From the IMG/VR virus record IMGVR_UViG_3300042482_000107, positions 1 through 38,978 of that record: a stretch of DNA of 38,978 nt. The stretch is one strand, 5' to 3'. Source of the stretch: a virus. Below the pieces are notes generated by a model, which saw only the letters and a program-made list of their open reading frames with translations, did no database searches and had not been told where the DNA came from. The stretch's first letter is position 1, and each line of letters opens with the position of its first letter. Shown here piece after piece: positions 21,704-28,037 of the stretch. The position numbers and the translations under genes were made by a program.

Positions 21704-22519
21704 ATGAAAACATTACGCCGTAGTATTGGCAAACCTGAGGTAGGTGGGGAGCCGTTAGCCCCACCATTTCAAGCGTTCCAACGCGAAGGCATTATCTTTC
21801 GCCGTGCTGAAGTATCAGTGATTGCTGGTACTCCTGGCGCAGGTAAGTCATCTATCGCATTACATATCGCAGCAAGACTAAAACAACCAACCTTATACTT
21901 CTCTGCTGATACTAATGCACACACCATGGCTATGCGTTTACTTGCTATGAAAGCAAAAATAAGTCAAGCGCATGCGGAACATATGCTAAAGACAGAGCCA
22001 GCCAAAGCAGAAGAACTCTTACGAGAGTTCTCTAATTTGTACTGGTCGTTTGAACCAAGCCCAACTCTTAATGATTTAGATGCAGAAGTATCTGCATTTG
22101 AAACTATGTGGGGTAGAAGTCCAACACTTATAGTGGTAGATAACCTTATGGATATAGCGACAGATGGCGGAGAAGAGTTTGCTGCTATGCGACAGGTTAT
22201 GAAAGAACTCAAGTATCTTGCAAGAGATACCAATGCATGCGTACTAGTCTTACACCATACTAAAGAAGGTGCTCAGGGTTTCCCATGTCAGCCACGCTCA
22301 GCGTTGCAAGGCATGGTCAGTCAGGTACCTGCTATGGTATTAACAGTAGGACAGATGATGCAGGGACCAGACGCATACCTATGTGTAGCCCCTGTTAAGA
22401 ATCGTTACGGTAAAGCAGACTTTACAGGTAACACATACATATCCTTATCCTTTGACCCAGCCTCTATGTATTTAGAAGATGTAGTCAGAGACTATAGACA
22501 AGTGGAGATGAAAGTATAA
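21704..22519 (+). CDS. DnaB/RecA-like replicative ATPase
   Basis: 271 residues. Walker A GTPGAGKS (42-49), a conserved ADT at 68-70, Walker B LIVVDN (142-147) and LVLHHTKEG (181-189) place it among RecA-fold DnaB-like or AAA_25 ATPases. It lacks the N-terminal DnaB domain and is short for a full replicative helicase (about 450 residues), so it may be a minimal helicase or a loader. The context of primase, SSB and nucleases supports a replication role. Confidence 0.8.
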   Translation: MKTLRRSIGKPEVGGEPLAPPFQAFQREGIIFRRAEVSVIAGTPGAGKSSIALHIAARLKQPTLYFSADTNAHTMAMRLLAMKAKISQAHAEHMLKTEPAKAEELLREFSNLYWSFEPSPTLNDLDAEVSAFETMWGRSPTLIVVDNLMDIATDGGEEFAAMRQVMKELKYLARDTNACVLVLHHTKEGAQGFPCQPRSALQGMVSQVPAMVLTVGQMMQGPDAYLCVAPVKNRYGKADFTGNTYISLSFDPASMYLEDVVRDYRQVEMKV

Positions 22520-22707
22520 TGCCAGATTACACAGTAGAAGTTACATACAAAGTACGCCACCTACTAGAAGTAGGAACAGATGGACCTGATACAGCAGAAT
22601 CATTTGCTGATGAACTTGTATTAGAAAATACAAACTGGGGTGACATGAAACATTCAACACTTATTTCTGAATACACTTCAGTTGTAAAGGAAAAGACTAA
22701 TGCCTAA
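22519..22707 (+). CDS. Small alpha/beta protein, first of a tandem pair
   Basis: 62 residues starting MPDYTVEVTYKVRHLLEVG, then a helix (AESFADELVLEN). The next gene encodes a protein with similar opening strands and helix, so the two may be distant paralogs. Overlaps the ATPase stop by one base and the next start by 8 bases. Function unknown. Confidence 0.6.
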   Translation: MPDYTVEVTYKVRHLLEVGTDGPDTAESFADELVLENTNWGDMKHSTLISEYTSVVKEKTNA

Positions 22708-22843
22708 GTATAGAGTTACATACTCACAATACAAAGTAAAAGTTATCCGTGCTTCTTCGTTAGCAATAGCAGAAGAACGTGCAAAGAAATCAGAAACAGG
22801 ACGTTGGGAACTAACAGAAGTTAGGGACGAACCTAACGAATGA
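22700..22843 (+). CDS. Small alpha/beta protein, second of a tandem pair
   Basis: 47 residues: MPKYRVTYSQYKVKVIRA, then the helix SLAIAEERAKKSE. The strand-strand-helix layout and opening residues resemble the preceding 62-residue protein. AAAGG lies upstream of the ATG. The stop overlaps the resolvase-like start as ATGA. Function unknown; the tight coupling argues it is real. Confidence 0.55.
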   Translation: MPKYRVTYSQYKVKVIRASSLAIAEERAKKSETGRWELTEVRDEPNE

Positions 22844-23193
22844 GTAGCGCAGCAAAAGCCAAAGGTTCAGGGGCAGAGCGAGACGTAGTTAAATACCTCA
22901 AGCAATGGTTTCCTTACGTAGATAGACGTTTGGCTGGCGCTACGCTAGACAAGGGAGACATATCTGGTATCCCTGGTGTTACGATAGAGATAAAAAACCA
23001 CGCCAAGATGGACTTAGCGGGGTGGACAGAAGAGTTGATAGTCGAGATGGCTAACGACAACGCATGGACAGGCGTGGTGTGGCACAAGCGTAAGGGTAGG
23101 GGAAGCCCTGAAGATTGGTACTGCACCATGCCTGGCTATGTATATGTAGATTTATTAAGGAGAGCATTAGGTGAACATAGAAGAACTCAATGA
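22840..23193 (+). CDS. Holliday junction resolvase-like nuclease
   Basis: 117 residues. KGSGAERDVVKYLKQWFP (8-25), then DKGDISGIPGVTIEIKNH and a GVVWHKRKGRG strand, give the E...GD...ExK layout of PD-(D/E)XK resolvase and VRR-like nucleases. It would resolve branched replication or recombination intermediates before packaging. Size fits the family. ATG overlaps the preceding stop (ATGA). A branch-specific versus general nuclease role cannot be decided from sequence. Confidence 0.7.
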   Translation: MSSAAKAKGSGAERDVVKYLKQWFPYVDRRLAGATLDKGDISGIPGVTIEIKNHAKMDLAGWTEELIVEMANDNAWTGVVWHKRKGRGSPEDWYCTMPGYVYVDLLRRALGEHRRTQ

Positions 23194-23341
23194 GCATTTA
23201 GCCTTTACAGAAACTGATTGGATTAATGCATTAGCAAAAGCAATTCTTCTTGACAAAGTTAAGATTGAAATATTTTTAGATGAAGATGGCGAAGCATACA
23301 AACGTATATCTGTAGATGCATTCACAGAAGACGATGAGTGA
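23171..23341 (+). CDS. Small acidic early protein
   Basis: 56 residues from a GTG at 23171 with AAGGAGA upstream. It has a helical N-terminus and a strand-turn-strand (KVKIEIFLDEDGEAYKRISV), ending EDDE. Not recognised. Overlaps the resolvase-like gene by 23 bases and the primase zinc-finger gene by 8 bases. Confidence 0.55.
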   Translation: MNIEELNEHLAFTETDWINALAKAILLDKVKIEIFLDEDGEAYKRISVDAFTEDDE

Positions 23342-23714
23342 CAAGCCCGACATTGGTGAGTACCTTCACTACATAGGCGCCACCGTGCCTGCTATGGGCA
23401 GCGGTTGGCGCAAGATGAAGTGTCCGTTTCATATAGACAGTCATGCATCAGCAGCAGTAAACTTCGACAAGAACGCCTTTATCTGCCACGGTTGTGGAGT
23501 TAAGGGCGATACTTATTCTCTTATCATGTACAAAGAAGGTGGTGATTATCGTGAGGCTGTCAAATTCGCAGCGTCAGTTCTTGCTTCAGGCAACACAGAG
23601 ATACGCAGCCAAGATAAATCTCGCAGAGGATTATCTGGCAAACCGTCAACTCTCGGTAGACGAGGCAAGCATCTTTCATCTGGGGGTGGTAGACGAACCG
23701 CTTCCAGGACATGA
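23334..23714 (+). CDS. Primase zinc-binding domain (DnaG CHC2), frame 1 of a split primase
   Basis: 126 residues. CPFHIDSHASA (Cys30, His33) and CHGCGVKGD (Cys51, Cys54) are the CHC2 zinc finger of DnaG-type primases, which recognises the priming site. After about residue 85 (VLASGNTE) the frame turns into a basic, low-complexity tail, while the TOPRIM part of the primase continues in another frame over the same bases. Either the gene needs a +1 frameshift near 23580-23610 to make a full primase, or two proteins cooperate, or there is an assembly indel. Confidence 0.75.
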   Translation: MSDKPDIGEYLHYIGATVPAMGSGWRKMKCPFHIDSHASAAVNFDKNAFICHGCGVKGDTYSLIMYKEGGDYREAVKFAASVLASGNTEIRSQDKSRRGLSGKPSTLGRRGKHLSSGGGRRTASRT

Positions 23715-24183
23715 GCCTTATAAAGGTAGGCTTGCTATTCCATACATTACACCATCAGGTGTAGTTGATATTAGATTCCGTGGCATGCATGGCGAAGACC
23801 CCAAGTACATGGGTCTAGTAGGTGCTAAGACAACCATGTTTAATACACAGGCGTGCTTTGTTGCAGACAAATACATATGCGTCACCGAAGGTGAGTTCGA
23901 TTGCATCATGATGTCAGTTAAAACTAATCACCCAACAGTAGGTATTCCAGGGGCTAACAACTGGAAGCCACACTATGCCAAGATACTAGATGACTTTGAT
24001 GTTGTAATTGTATTAGCAGATGGTGATGCAGCAGGGCTAGAGTTCGGTAAGAAAATCAGTAGAGAGTTAGGCAATGTCAACATCATTAGCATGCCTGATG
24101 GCGAAGACGTCAACAGCATGATGATTAAACAAGGAAGCGAGTGGCTAGATGAGCGAATCAGAGAGTGCGTTACCCCTGGATAA
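23551..24183 (+). CDS. Primase catalytic TOPRIM part, frame 2 of a split primase
   Basis: 210 residues if started at the GTG 23551, preceded by AAGGTGG. RYAAKINLAEDYLANRQLSV, then FHLGVVDEP, matches the domain that normally follows the zinc finger of DnaG. CVTEGEFDCIMM supplies the TOPRIM glutamate and VVIVLADGDAAGLEF the DxD-type metal site. It synthesises RNA primers. The first 20 residues from the GTG do not resemble primase, and the ribosome-like site lies in codons for a conserved stretch of the other frame, so the true N-terminus may come from frameshifting. Confidence 0.75.
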   Translation: MRLSNSQRQFLLQATQRYAAKINLAEDYLANRQLSVDEASIFHLGVVDEPLPGHEPYKGRLAIPYITPSGVVDIRFRGMHGEDPKYMGLVGAKTTMFNTQACFVADKYICVTEGEFDCIMMSVKTNHPTVGIPGANNWKPHYAKILDDFDVVIVLADGDAAGLEFGKKISRELGNVNIISMPDGEDVNSMMIKQGSEWLDERIRECVTPG

Positions 24184-24460
24184 TAGTTTCTGGGACCACA
24201 TAGAACATATGGATTTTGCTATAGCCATACAAGTATCTAATACTAGAATGCTTGACATCATCAGCGCATTGCGCGATGTCTATGAAACTATATGTAACGA
24301 TGACCTAGAAGAAGCAAAGACCTGTGTTACAGCATTGGCTGCCATCCTAGTAGCCAGTAAGTATGGCAAGGCAGAAGAAGTATGGGAAGAGTTCTCAATT
24401 AAAGAAGCAATGCGTGACTTTGATGACCACATAAAGGAGATACTAGATGAAAAACCCTGA
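24149..24460 (+). CDS. Helical acidic early protein
   Basis: 103 residues, almost entirely helical and acidic (NDDLEEAKTCVTALAAILVA). Overlaps the primase end by 35 bases, with AGGAAG upstream of the ATG, and overlaps the DUF1599 gene by 14 bases. No family recognised. Confidence 0.6.
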   Translation: MSESESALPLDNSFWDHIEHMDFAIAIQVSNTRMLDIISALRDVYETICNDDLEEAKTCVTALAAILVASKYGKAEEVWEEFSIKEAMRDFDDHIKEILDEKP

Positions 24461-24764
24461 TGACTTACAAGGAATCTTTTTACATTTACATACCATCATG
24501 CTTAAAAAGCATGCTGATTATGGTCCGATGAATATATCGGGAGCACCTGGTGGTCCTATGAATGGATTGCGAGTACGCATGTATGACAAACTTGCACGCC
24601 TTAATAACTTGACAGATACAGGCGACACGCCCAACTATGAAAGTATCGAAGATACACTGATTGACCTTGCAAATTATGCCATAATCGGGTTACTAGTCCA
24701 ACGCGGACAATGGGAAGGTATACCTAATGGTAAACAAAACAAAGCGGGTAGTGGTCCTCAGTGA
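24447..24764 (+). CDS. DUF1599 (nucleotide-modification-associated domain 1) protein
   Basis: 105 residues. MLKKHADYGPMNIS, then GLRVRMYDKLARLNNL and SIEDTLIDLANYAII, match DUF1599, also called Nmad1, an all-helical family related to nucleotide pyrophosphohydrolases and linked in phages to nucleotide-pool or base-modification genes. The conserved Asp and Glu could bind metal. No thymidylate synthase or hydroxylase was recognised in this genome, so any modification would depend on host enzymes. The metallophosphoesterase gene starts inside its end. Confidence 0.7.
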   Translation: MKNPDDLQGIFLHLHTIMLKKHADYGPMNISGAPGGPMNGLRVRMYDKLARLNNLTDTGDTPNYESIEDTLIDLANYAIIGLLVQRGQWEGIPNGKQNKAGSGPQ

Positions 24765-25476
24765 CCTCCAGATACCCTATCAACATAACAAAACTGTAGA
24801 GGCTACATTAGAGTTTATCGAAGATTATAAACCAGATGAACTCTGGTGCGTGGGAGATGAACTAGATGCACCAGAACCCTCGCGCTGGAACAAGGGAATG
24901 GCAGGAGAATATGCTGAGACCCTACAAGATAGTATTGATTTAACGCACGACATCATGGCTCGTTACCGTAAAGCATTAGGTAACAAGCCATTTTACATTC
25001 AGCGTAGTAATCATACTGACCGTATAGATACATACATGCGCAAGTATGCGCCAGCCTTTATGTCACTCAAATCATTAGAGATTGAAGAACTACTAGGCTA
25101 TAGCAAGTTAAAGATTAATTACTTACATAAGATGCATGAGTTGTTACCTGGTTGGGTAATGGCACATGGAGATGAAGGTGCGCTTAACCGTGCACCAGGG
25201 GCTACTGCTTTAAACTTAGCCAAACGTATAGGCAAATCAGTAGTGTGCGGACACACACATCGTGTTGGATTACAACATGAGACTACAGGATTTTACGGAA
25301 AAACCAGTACTTTATACGGGTTAGAGGTCGGTCACATGATGGACATTAAACAGGCATCTTACCTCACATCAGGTGCTGCTAACTGGCAGCATGGCATTGG
25401 CATCCTAGTAGAAGATAACCGTAAGGTAACACCATTTGCAGTTCCAATTGTAAATGGCGAGGTAATTATTCCCTAA
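24727..25476 (+). CDS. Calcineurin-like metallophosphoesterase
   Basis: 249 residues. Ligands typical of the superfamily are visible: SDLQIPYQH (Asp12-13 region, His20), VGDELD (43-47), SNHTDR (Asn95, His96), AHGDE (His147) and CGHTHR (His176, His178). The first motif carries Gln where many members have His, which fits the phage subfamily. It hydrolyses phosphate esters, perhaps of nucleic acid or nucleotides. GGAAGG precedes the ATG at 24727. Overlap with both neighbours places it in the replication set. Confidence 0.8.
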   Translation: MVNKTKRVVVLSDLQIPYQHNKTVEATLEFIEDYKPDELWCVGDELDAPEPSRWNKGMAGEYAETLQDSIDLTHDIMARYRKALGNKPFYIQRSNHTDRIDTYMRKYAPAFMSLKSLEIEELLGYSKLKINYLHKMHELLPGWVMAHGDEGALNRAPGATALNLAKRIGKSVVCGHTHRVGLQHETTGFYGKTSTLYGLEVGHMMDIKQASYLTSGAANWQHGIGILVEDNRKVTPFAVPIVNGEVIIP

Positions 25477-26105
25477 TGAATTACATTGAAGAATATAATG
25501 AGTTAGTACAACAACTCTCAGCCGAATATTCAAAGCGTTATACTATGTTAGAACGTGATGATATAGGTCAAGAGTTGTGGGTATGGTTTGTCAGCCATCC
25601 CAATAAGTACAAAGAGTGGTCTGCTCTTGAACAAAAAGACCGTGACAAATTAATTGCTAAGTCGTTGCGCAATGCAGCACTTAAGTTTTGTGAACGAGAC
25701 AAGGCTAAAAAGATTGGCTACGATACATCAGACTTATATTACTATGATGCATCAGTAGTTGAAGCCTTTTTGCCTTCTATTATGGGTGATACCTATGAAA
25801 TCCCTACTAGTATTCAAGACCTTAACGCTAAGTTTGGTACTGGCGTTGCATCAGATGGTAACAATTGGTTATCATTACGCTCAGATATAGCATCGGCTTT
25901 CTATAAATTAACAGAAGCCAAGCAAAACATATTAAGATTACGCTTTAGTATAGATTCACCCGACTGGTCATTGCTATCCAAAGATATGGATACAACAGTA
26001 GACGGTGCACGAATGAAAGTTACTCGTGCATTGAACTCATTGATTAAAAATCTAGGTGGATGGAAGCCATACTATGACAGAGATAGTAAGGCTGAAAATG
26101 AATGA
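25476..26105 (+). CDS. Sigma-70-like transcription factor
   Basis: 209 residues. LERDDIGQELWVWFV (about 25-39) resembles the core-binding part of sigma region 2, and FYKLTEAKQNILRLRFSI, then WSLLSKDMDTTVDGARMKVT, matches the helix-turn-helix of region 4, separated by a variable linker. It likely redirects host RNA polymerase, probably to middle or late promoters. The region 2 DNA-melting segment is degenerate, so it may be an anti-sigma-like or co-activating relative. Start overlaps the previous stop by one base. Confidence 0.65.
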   Translation: MNYIEEYNELVQQLSAEYSKRYTMLERDDIGQELWVWFVSHPNKYKEWSALEQKDRDKLIAKSLRNAALKFCERDKAKKIGYDTSDLYYYDASVVEAFLPSIMGDTYEIPTSIQDLNAKFGTGVASDGNNWLSLRSDIASAFYKLTEAKQNILRLRFSIDSPDWSLLSKDMDTTVDGARMKVTRALNSLIKNLGGWKPYYDRDSKAENE

Positions 26106-26280
26106 CCTTAGAGGTGAACCCACCTTTGCTTGCATCTGCGGATGTAAGATGTTCAAGGTTATCGTTATGTGGGATGAAGAAACCAGAGCAGTAGGCTGGT
26201 ACGATTTAGCCCAAGAATGTATAGAGTGTGGGACACTTACAACTGCACCTACTGACATAGATGGAGATGATTGTGTATGA
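26098..26280 (+). CDS. Small zinc-ribbon protein
   Basis: 60 residues from the ATG at 26098, inside the end of the sigma-like gene and preceded by AGTAAGG; upstream in-frame ATGs at 26056 and 26074 are possible but lie deeper in that gene. CICGCKMF and CIECGTL form a four-cysteine zinc ribbon. Function unknown. Its stop overlaps the next start as ATGA. Confidence 0.6.
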   Translation: MNDLRGEPTFACICGCKMFKVIVMWDEETRAVGWYDLAQECIECGTLTTAPTDIDGDDCV

Positions 26281-26450
26281 AGTTTGAGTTCTTTAAACGT
26301 AAACAAATGACAGCCATTGGCATGGGGTACTCATATACTTACAATGATTTCTTTTGGGGTAAACGTAATGCTAGTTACTTAATTGAATGTCACTTTATTA
26401 AGTGGACTATGACTATAAGATGGAAGGAATATCCAAGTGCCAAACTATGA
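26277..26450 (+). CDS. Small basic aromatic protein
   Basis: 57 residues, rich in Lys, Phe, Tyr and Trp (KFEFFKRKQMTAIGMGYSYT). Not recognised. ATG overlaps the previous stop as ATGA, and its end overlaps the GTG of the next gene. The tight coupling supports it as a gene. Confidence 0.5.
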   Translation: MKFEFFKRKQMTAIGMGYSYTYNDFFWGKRNASYLIECHFIKWTMTIRWKEYPSAKL

Positions 26451-26604
26451 TTACAAGTGTGACCTTTGCAATATGACGCAAGAGGTGTATCGTGAATTTG
26501 GAGATGACCGCGAACCAGTTTGTTGTCAAATGGTGATGACTAGGATATGGTCAGCACCACCAGTCAAGTTTAAGGGCTCAGGATTTTACTCAACAGGAGG
26601 ATAA
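26437..26604 (+). CDS. FmdB-like zinc-ribbon protein
   Basis: 55 residues from a GTG at 26437 with AAGGAAT upstream. PNYDYKCDLCNM, a CC pair, and the ending RIWSAPPVKFKGSGFYSTGG follow the FmdB-type zinc-ribbon pattern, with YxCxxC, a second Cys pair and the KGSGFY tail. Members are putative regulators. The second site is CC rather than CxxC, so the zinc site may be altered. It ends with the WhiB ribosome site embedded in its last codons. Confidence 0.65.
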   Translation: MPNYDYKCDLCNMTQEVYREFGDDREPVCCQMVMTRIWSAPPVKFKGSGFYSTGG

Positions 26605-26865
26605 ATGTTTCAACCCAGTGATACACCCAATTGTGAATCAACAGATAACGAATTGTTTTTTGTTCCAGATGGAATGAGTACTTATCCAGAACGCAAGGTA
26701 CTTAAAGTTATCTGCGGAGCATGCATAATAAAAAAAGAATGTCTTGACTTTGCACTCAAGTATAATGTATCGGGTTACTGGGGTAATACTACTGAGCACG
26801 AACGCAGCAAGATAAGAAAACAACTTAATATAATGGCAATACCAATGTATCTAACATACAACTAG
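26605..26865 (+). CDS. whiB: WhiB-family iron-sulfur transcription factor
   Basis: 86 residues. Cys10, then CGACIIKKEC (Cys37, Cys40, Cys46) give the C...CxxCx5C cluster-binding signature, followed by VSGYWGNTTEHERSK, the G(V/Y)WG turn and basic tail that define WhiB. These proteins bind the sigma factor region 4 with a 4Fe-4S cluster and tune transcription; phage copies alter host gene expression. The first position before the cluster has ELFF as usual. GGAGG lies within the preceding stop region. Together with the sigma-like gene this points to an actinobacterial host. Confidence 0.9.
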   Translation: MFQPSDTPNCESTDNELFFVPDGMSTYPERKVLKVICGACIIKKECLDFALKYNVSGYWGNTTEHERSKIRKQLNIMAIPMYLTYN

Positions 26866-26872
26866 GAGACAC

Positions 26873-27031
26873 ATGACAATACTAGAGACAGCACTAGCAG
26901 TACTCATCGGTATAGTAACGCGAGACGTTGCTAATAATATTTACTATGAAGTACGCTACCGTTTCCGCAAGAAGTTTGATTATAAAGACTACAAGTTTTC
27001 ACTAGAACATCTTAAAGAAGAAGAAAACTAA
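26873..27031 (+). CDS. Small protein ending the early unit
   Basis: 52 residues, ATG with AGGAG upstream. Residues 2-15 (TILETALAVLIGIV) are hydrophobic and the remainder is basic then acidic (YRFRKKFDYKDYKF). It could be a membrane-associated microprotein. Not recognised. The terminator at 27043 follows 12 bases later. Confidence 0.6.
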   Translation: MTILETALAVLIGIVTRDVANNIYYEVRYRFRKKFDYKDYKFSLEHLKEEEN

Positions 27032-27042
27032 AACAGAAAAGA

Positions 27043-27077
27043 CCCCCGCCAGGTATGTTAATGTACCTGAGCGGGGG
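27043..27077. terminator. Bidirectional terminator between converging units
   Basis: CCCCCGC-CAGGTA (27043-27055) pairs with TACCTG and GCGGGGG (27064-27069, 27071-27077), 13 pairs with one bulged A and an 8-base loop. T-rich runs follow on both strands (CTTTTGTC rightward, TCTTTTCTGTTTT leftward). It ends both the early unit and the virion-lysis unit. Confidence 0.9.
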
Positions 27078-27117
27078 CTTTTGTCTGTATGGGGCTACTA
27101 AGCCCCTTAAAAGGGTG

Positions 27118-27315
27118 TTACTTCTTCTCTGCGTTCTTGCCAAAATCTGTTGCGTTAGGGTCTAGTGCCTTAAGCAATGGTCCAGCCACGGCAGCAAGGG
27201 CTGCAGATAGCAGAGCCTTTGGGTCTGTTACTCCTGCTAAATATAGAGCAATAATTGATGCCACTCCTGCACGTGCATATGTTGCTACAATTGCTTTCAC
27301 ATTCTTCTTATTCAT
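27118..27315 (-). CDS. Holin-like membrane protein
   Basis: 65 residues: a basic start (MNKKNVK), a membrane-active segment about 10-28 (TYARAGVASIIALYLAG), then TDPKALLSAALAAVAGPLLK as a second hydrophobic helix and a charged tail. This pattern is familiar among small phage holin-like proteins next to endolysins. ATG overlaps the endolysin stop (ATGA), so the two are co-translated. Last gene of the leftward unit. The 64-residue protein at 27843 is a second candidate for the same task. Confidence 0.6.
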   Translation of the reverse strand: MNKKNVKAIVATYARAGVASIIALYLAGVTDPKALLSAALAAVAGPLLKALDPNATDFGKNAEKK

Positions 27316-27767
27316 TTTGTCTCTTTCTTCTTTGGTAGGGGATTTACTTTAGATATAACCTTGCCTAATACTTTATCTTTGCCTAACCATGGGAACCAGG
27401 GAGAAACATTGTTGCCACAAGTATCAGTAATAGAAATATGTAAGTGCTTATTATGAGCGTTAGCCCCAGTGTATTCTCTATTTCCTTGTTGAGCCTTTTC
27501 CTTAGACCATATCTTGCCTTGAAAGATAAGATACTTAACACGCTTATCGTCTTTAAGTTTTTCAAAAATGTCAACACAATCAATTCCATTCTTAGGGTCA
27601 TGCGTTAAGTCAACGGCTAACCCTGTGTTGTGGTCTGATGTTGGACTCTGTTTCATATGCGCTGCTGATGGCAGCAATCCATCACTAGCCTTCTTGCGCA
27701 TAGGGCGCAAGGCTGTTGCTTGACGTAGTACTGCTATAGCAGCAGGTGTTGCTTTACTCATCGTCAT
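27312..27767 (-). CDS. Endolysin: M15-type D-Ala peptidase
   Basis: 151 residues from the ATG at 27767 (an ATG two codons in is alternative). SDHNTGLAVDLTHD (His46, Asp53) and NKHLHISI (His108, His110) are the metal and catalytic motifs of VanY/M15-type peptidases, which cut peptide bonds in peptidoglycan. No signal peptide is visible, so release needs a holin. No cell-wall-binding domain is present; the basic tail may replace it. Flanked by small membrane proteins on both sides. Confidence 0.85.
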   Translation of the reverse strand: MTMSKATPAAIAVLRQATALRPMRKKASDGLLPSAAHMKQSPTSDHNTGLAVDLTHDPKNGIDCVDIFEKLKDDKRVKYLIFQGKIWSKEKAQQGNREYTGANAHNKHLHISITDTCGNNVSPWFPWLGKDKVLGKVISKVNPLPKKKETK

Positions 27768-27843
27768 CTTCCCATTCTTCTAGGTCTATGTTGGGAGTTA
27801 CTGGGTCCCACATTGGCTCAGGTAATACAGTTGTATATCCCAT
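27754..27843 (-). CDS. 29-residue protein between membrane protein and endolysin
   Basis: A very short frame beginning MGYTTVLPEPMWDPVTPNID and ending LEEWEDDDE. Start overlaps the upstream stop as TAATG and its end overlaps the endolysin start by 14 bases, so it completes an unbroken coupled chain. It is acidic and Pro/Trp-containing. It may be a lysis accessory or only a translational coupler. Confidence 0.5.
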   Translation of the reverse strand: MGYTTVLPEPMWDPVTPNIDLEEWEDDDE

Positions 27844-28037
27844 TACTTCTCCGCTACCAATTTATACAAATCATCAACACGTTGTTCTAGTCTATCTAAT
27901 GAATCACGCATACTTGACCCACCATTACTTTTAAGTTCAATTAGATAGTGCTTAACCATCCAACGCACTGCGCCAGTAAAGCCACCAACAATTGTCATTA
28001 CTGCAACAGCAACTGTTGCGTAGTCTTGTGCCTGCAT
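27843..28037 (-). CDS. Small membrane protein with coiled coil (holin or spanin-like candidate)
   Basis: 64 residues. One membrane helix at about 8-24 (TVAVAVMTIVGGFTGAV), then a basic-to-neutral linker and a heptad-like helix (MRDSLDRLEQRVDDLYKLV). The single-span-plus-coiled-coil layout is common among small holins and antiholins of actinobacterial phages. Start is TAATG-coupled to the large tail gene. With the 65-residue protein it brackets the endolysin. Confidence 0.6.
   Translation of the reverse strand: MQAQDYATVAVAVMTIVGGFTGAVRWMVKHYLIELKSNGGSSMRDSLDRLEQRVDDLYKLVAEK

Noticed and set aside
26052-26306. 84-residue minus-strand frame opposite the small zinc-ribbon gene
   Set aside because: Antisense to coupled rightward genes that have a clear four-cysteine motif.
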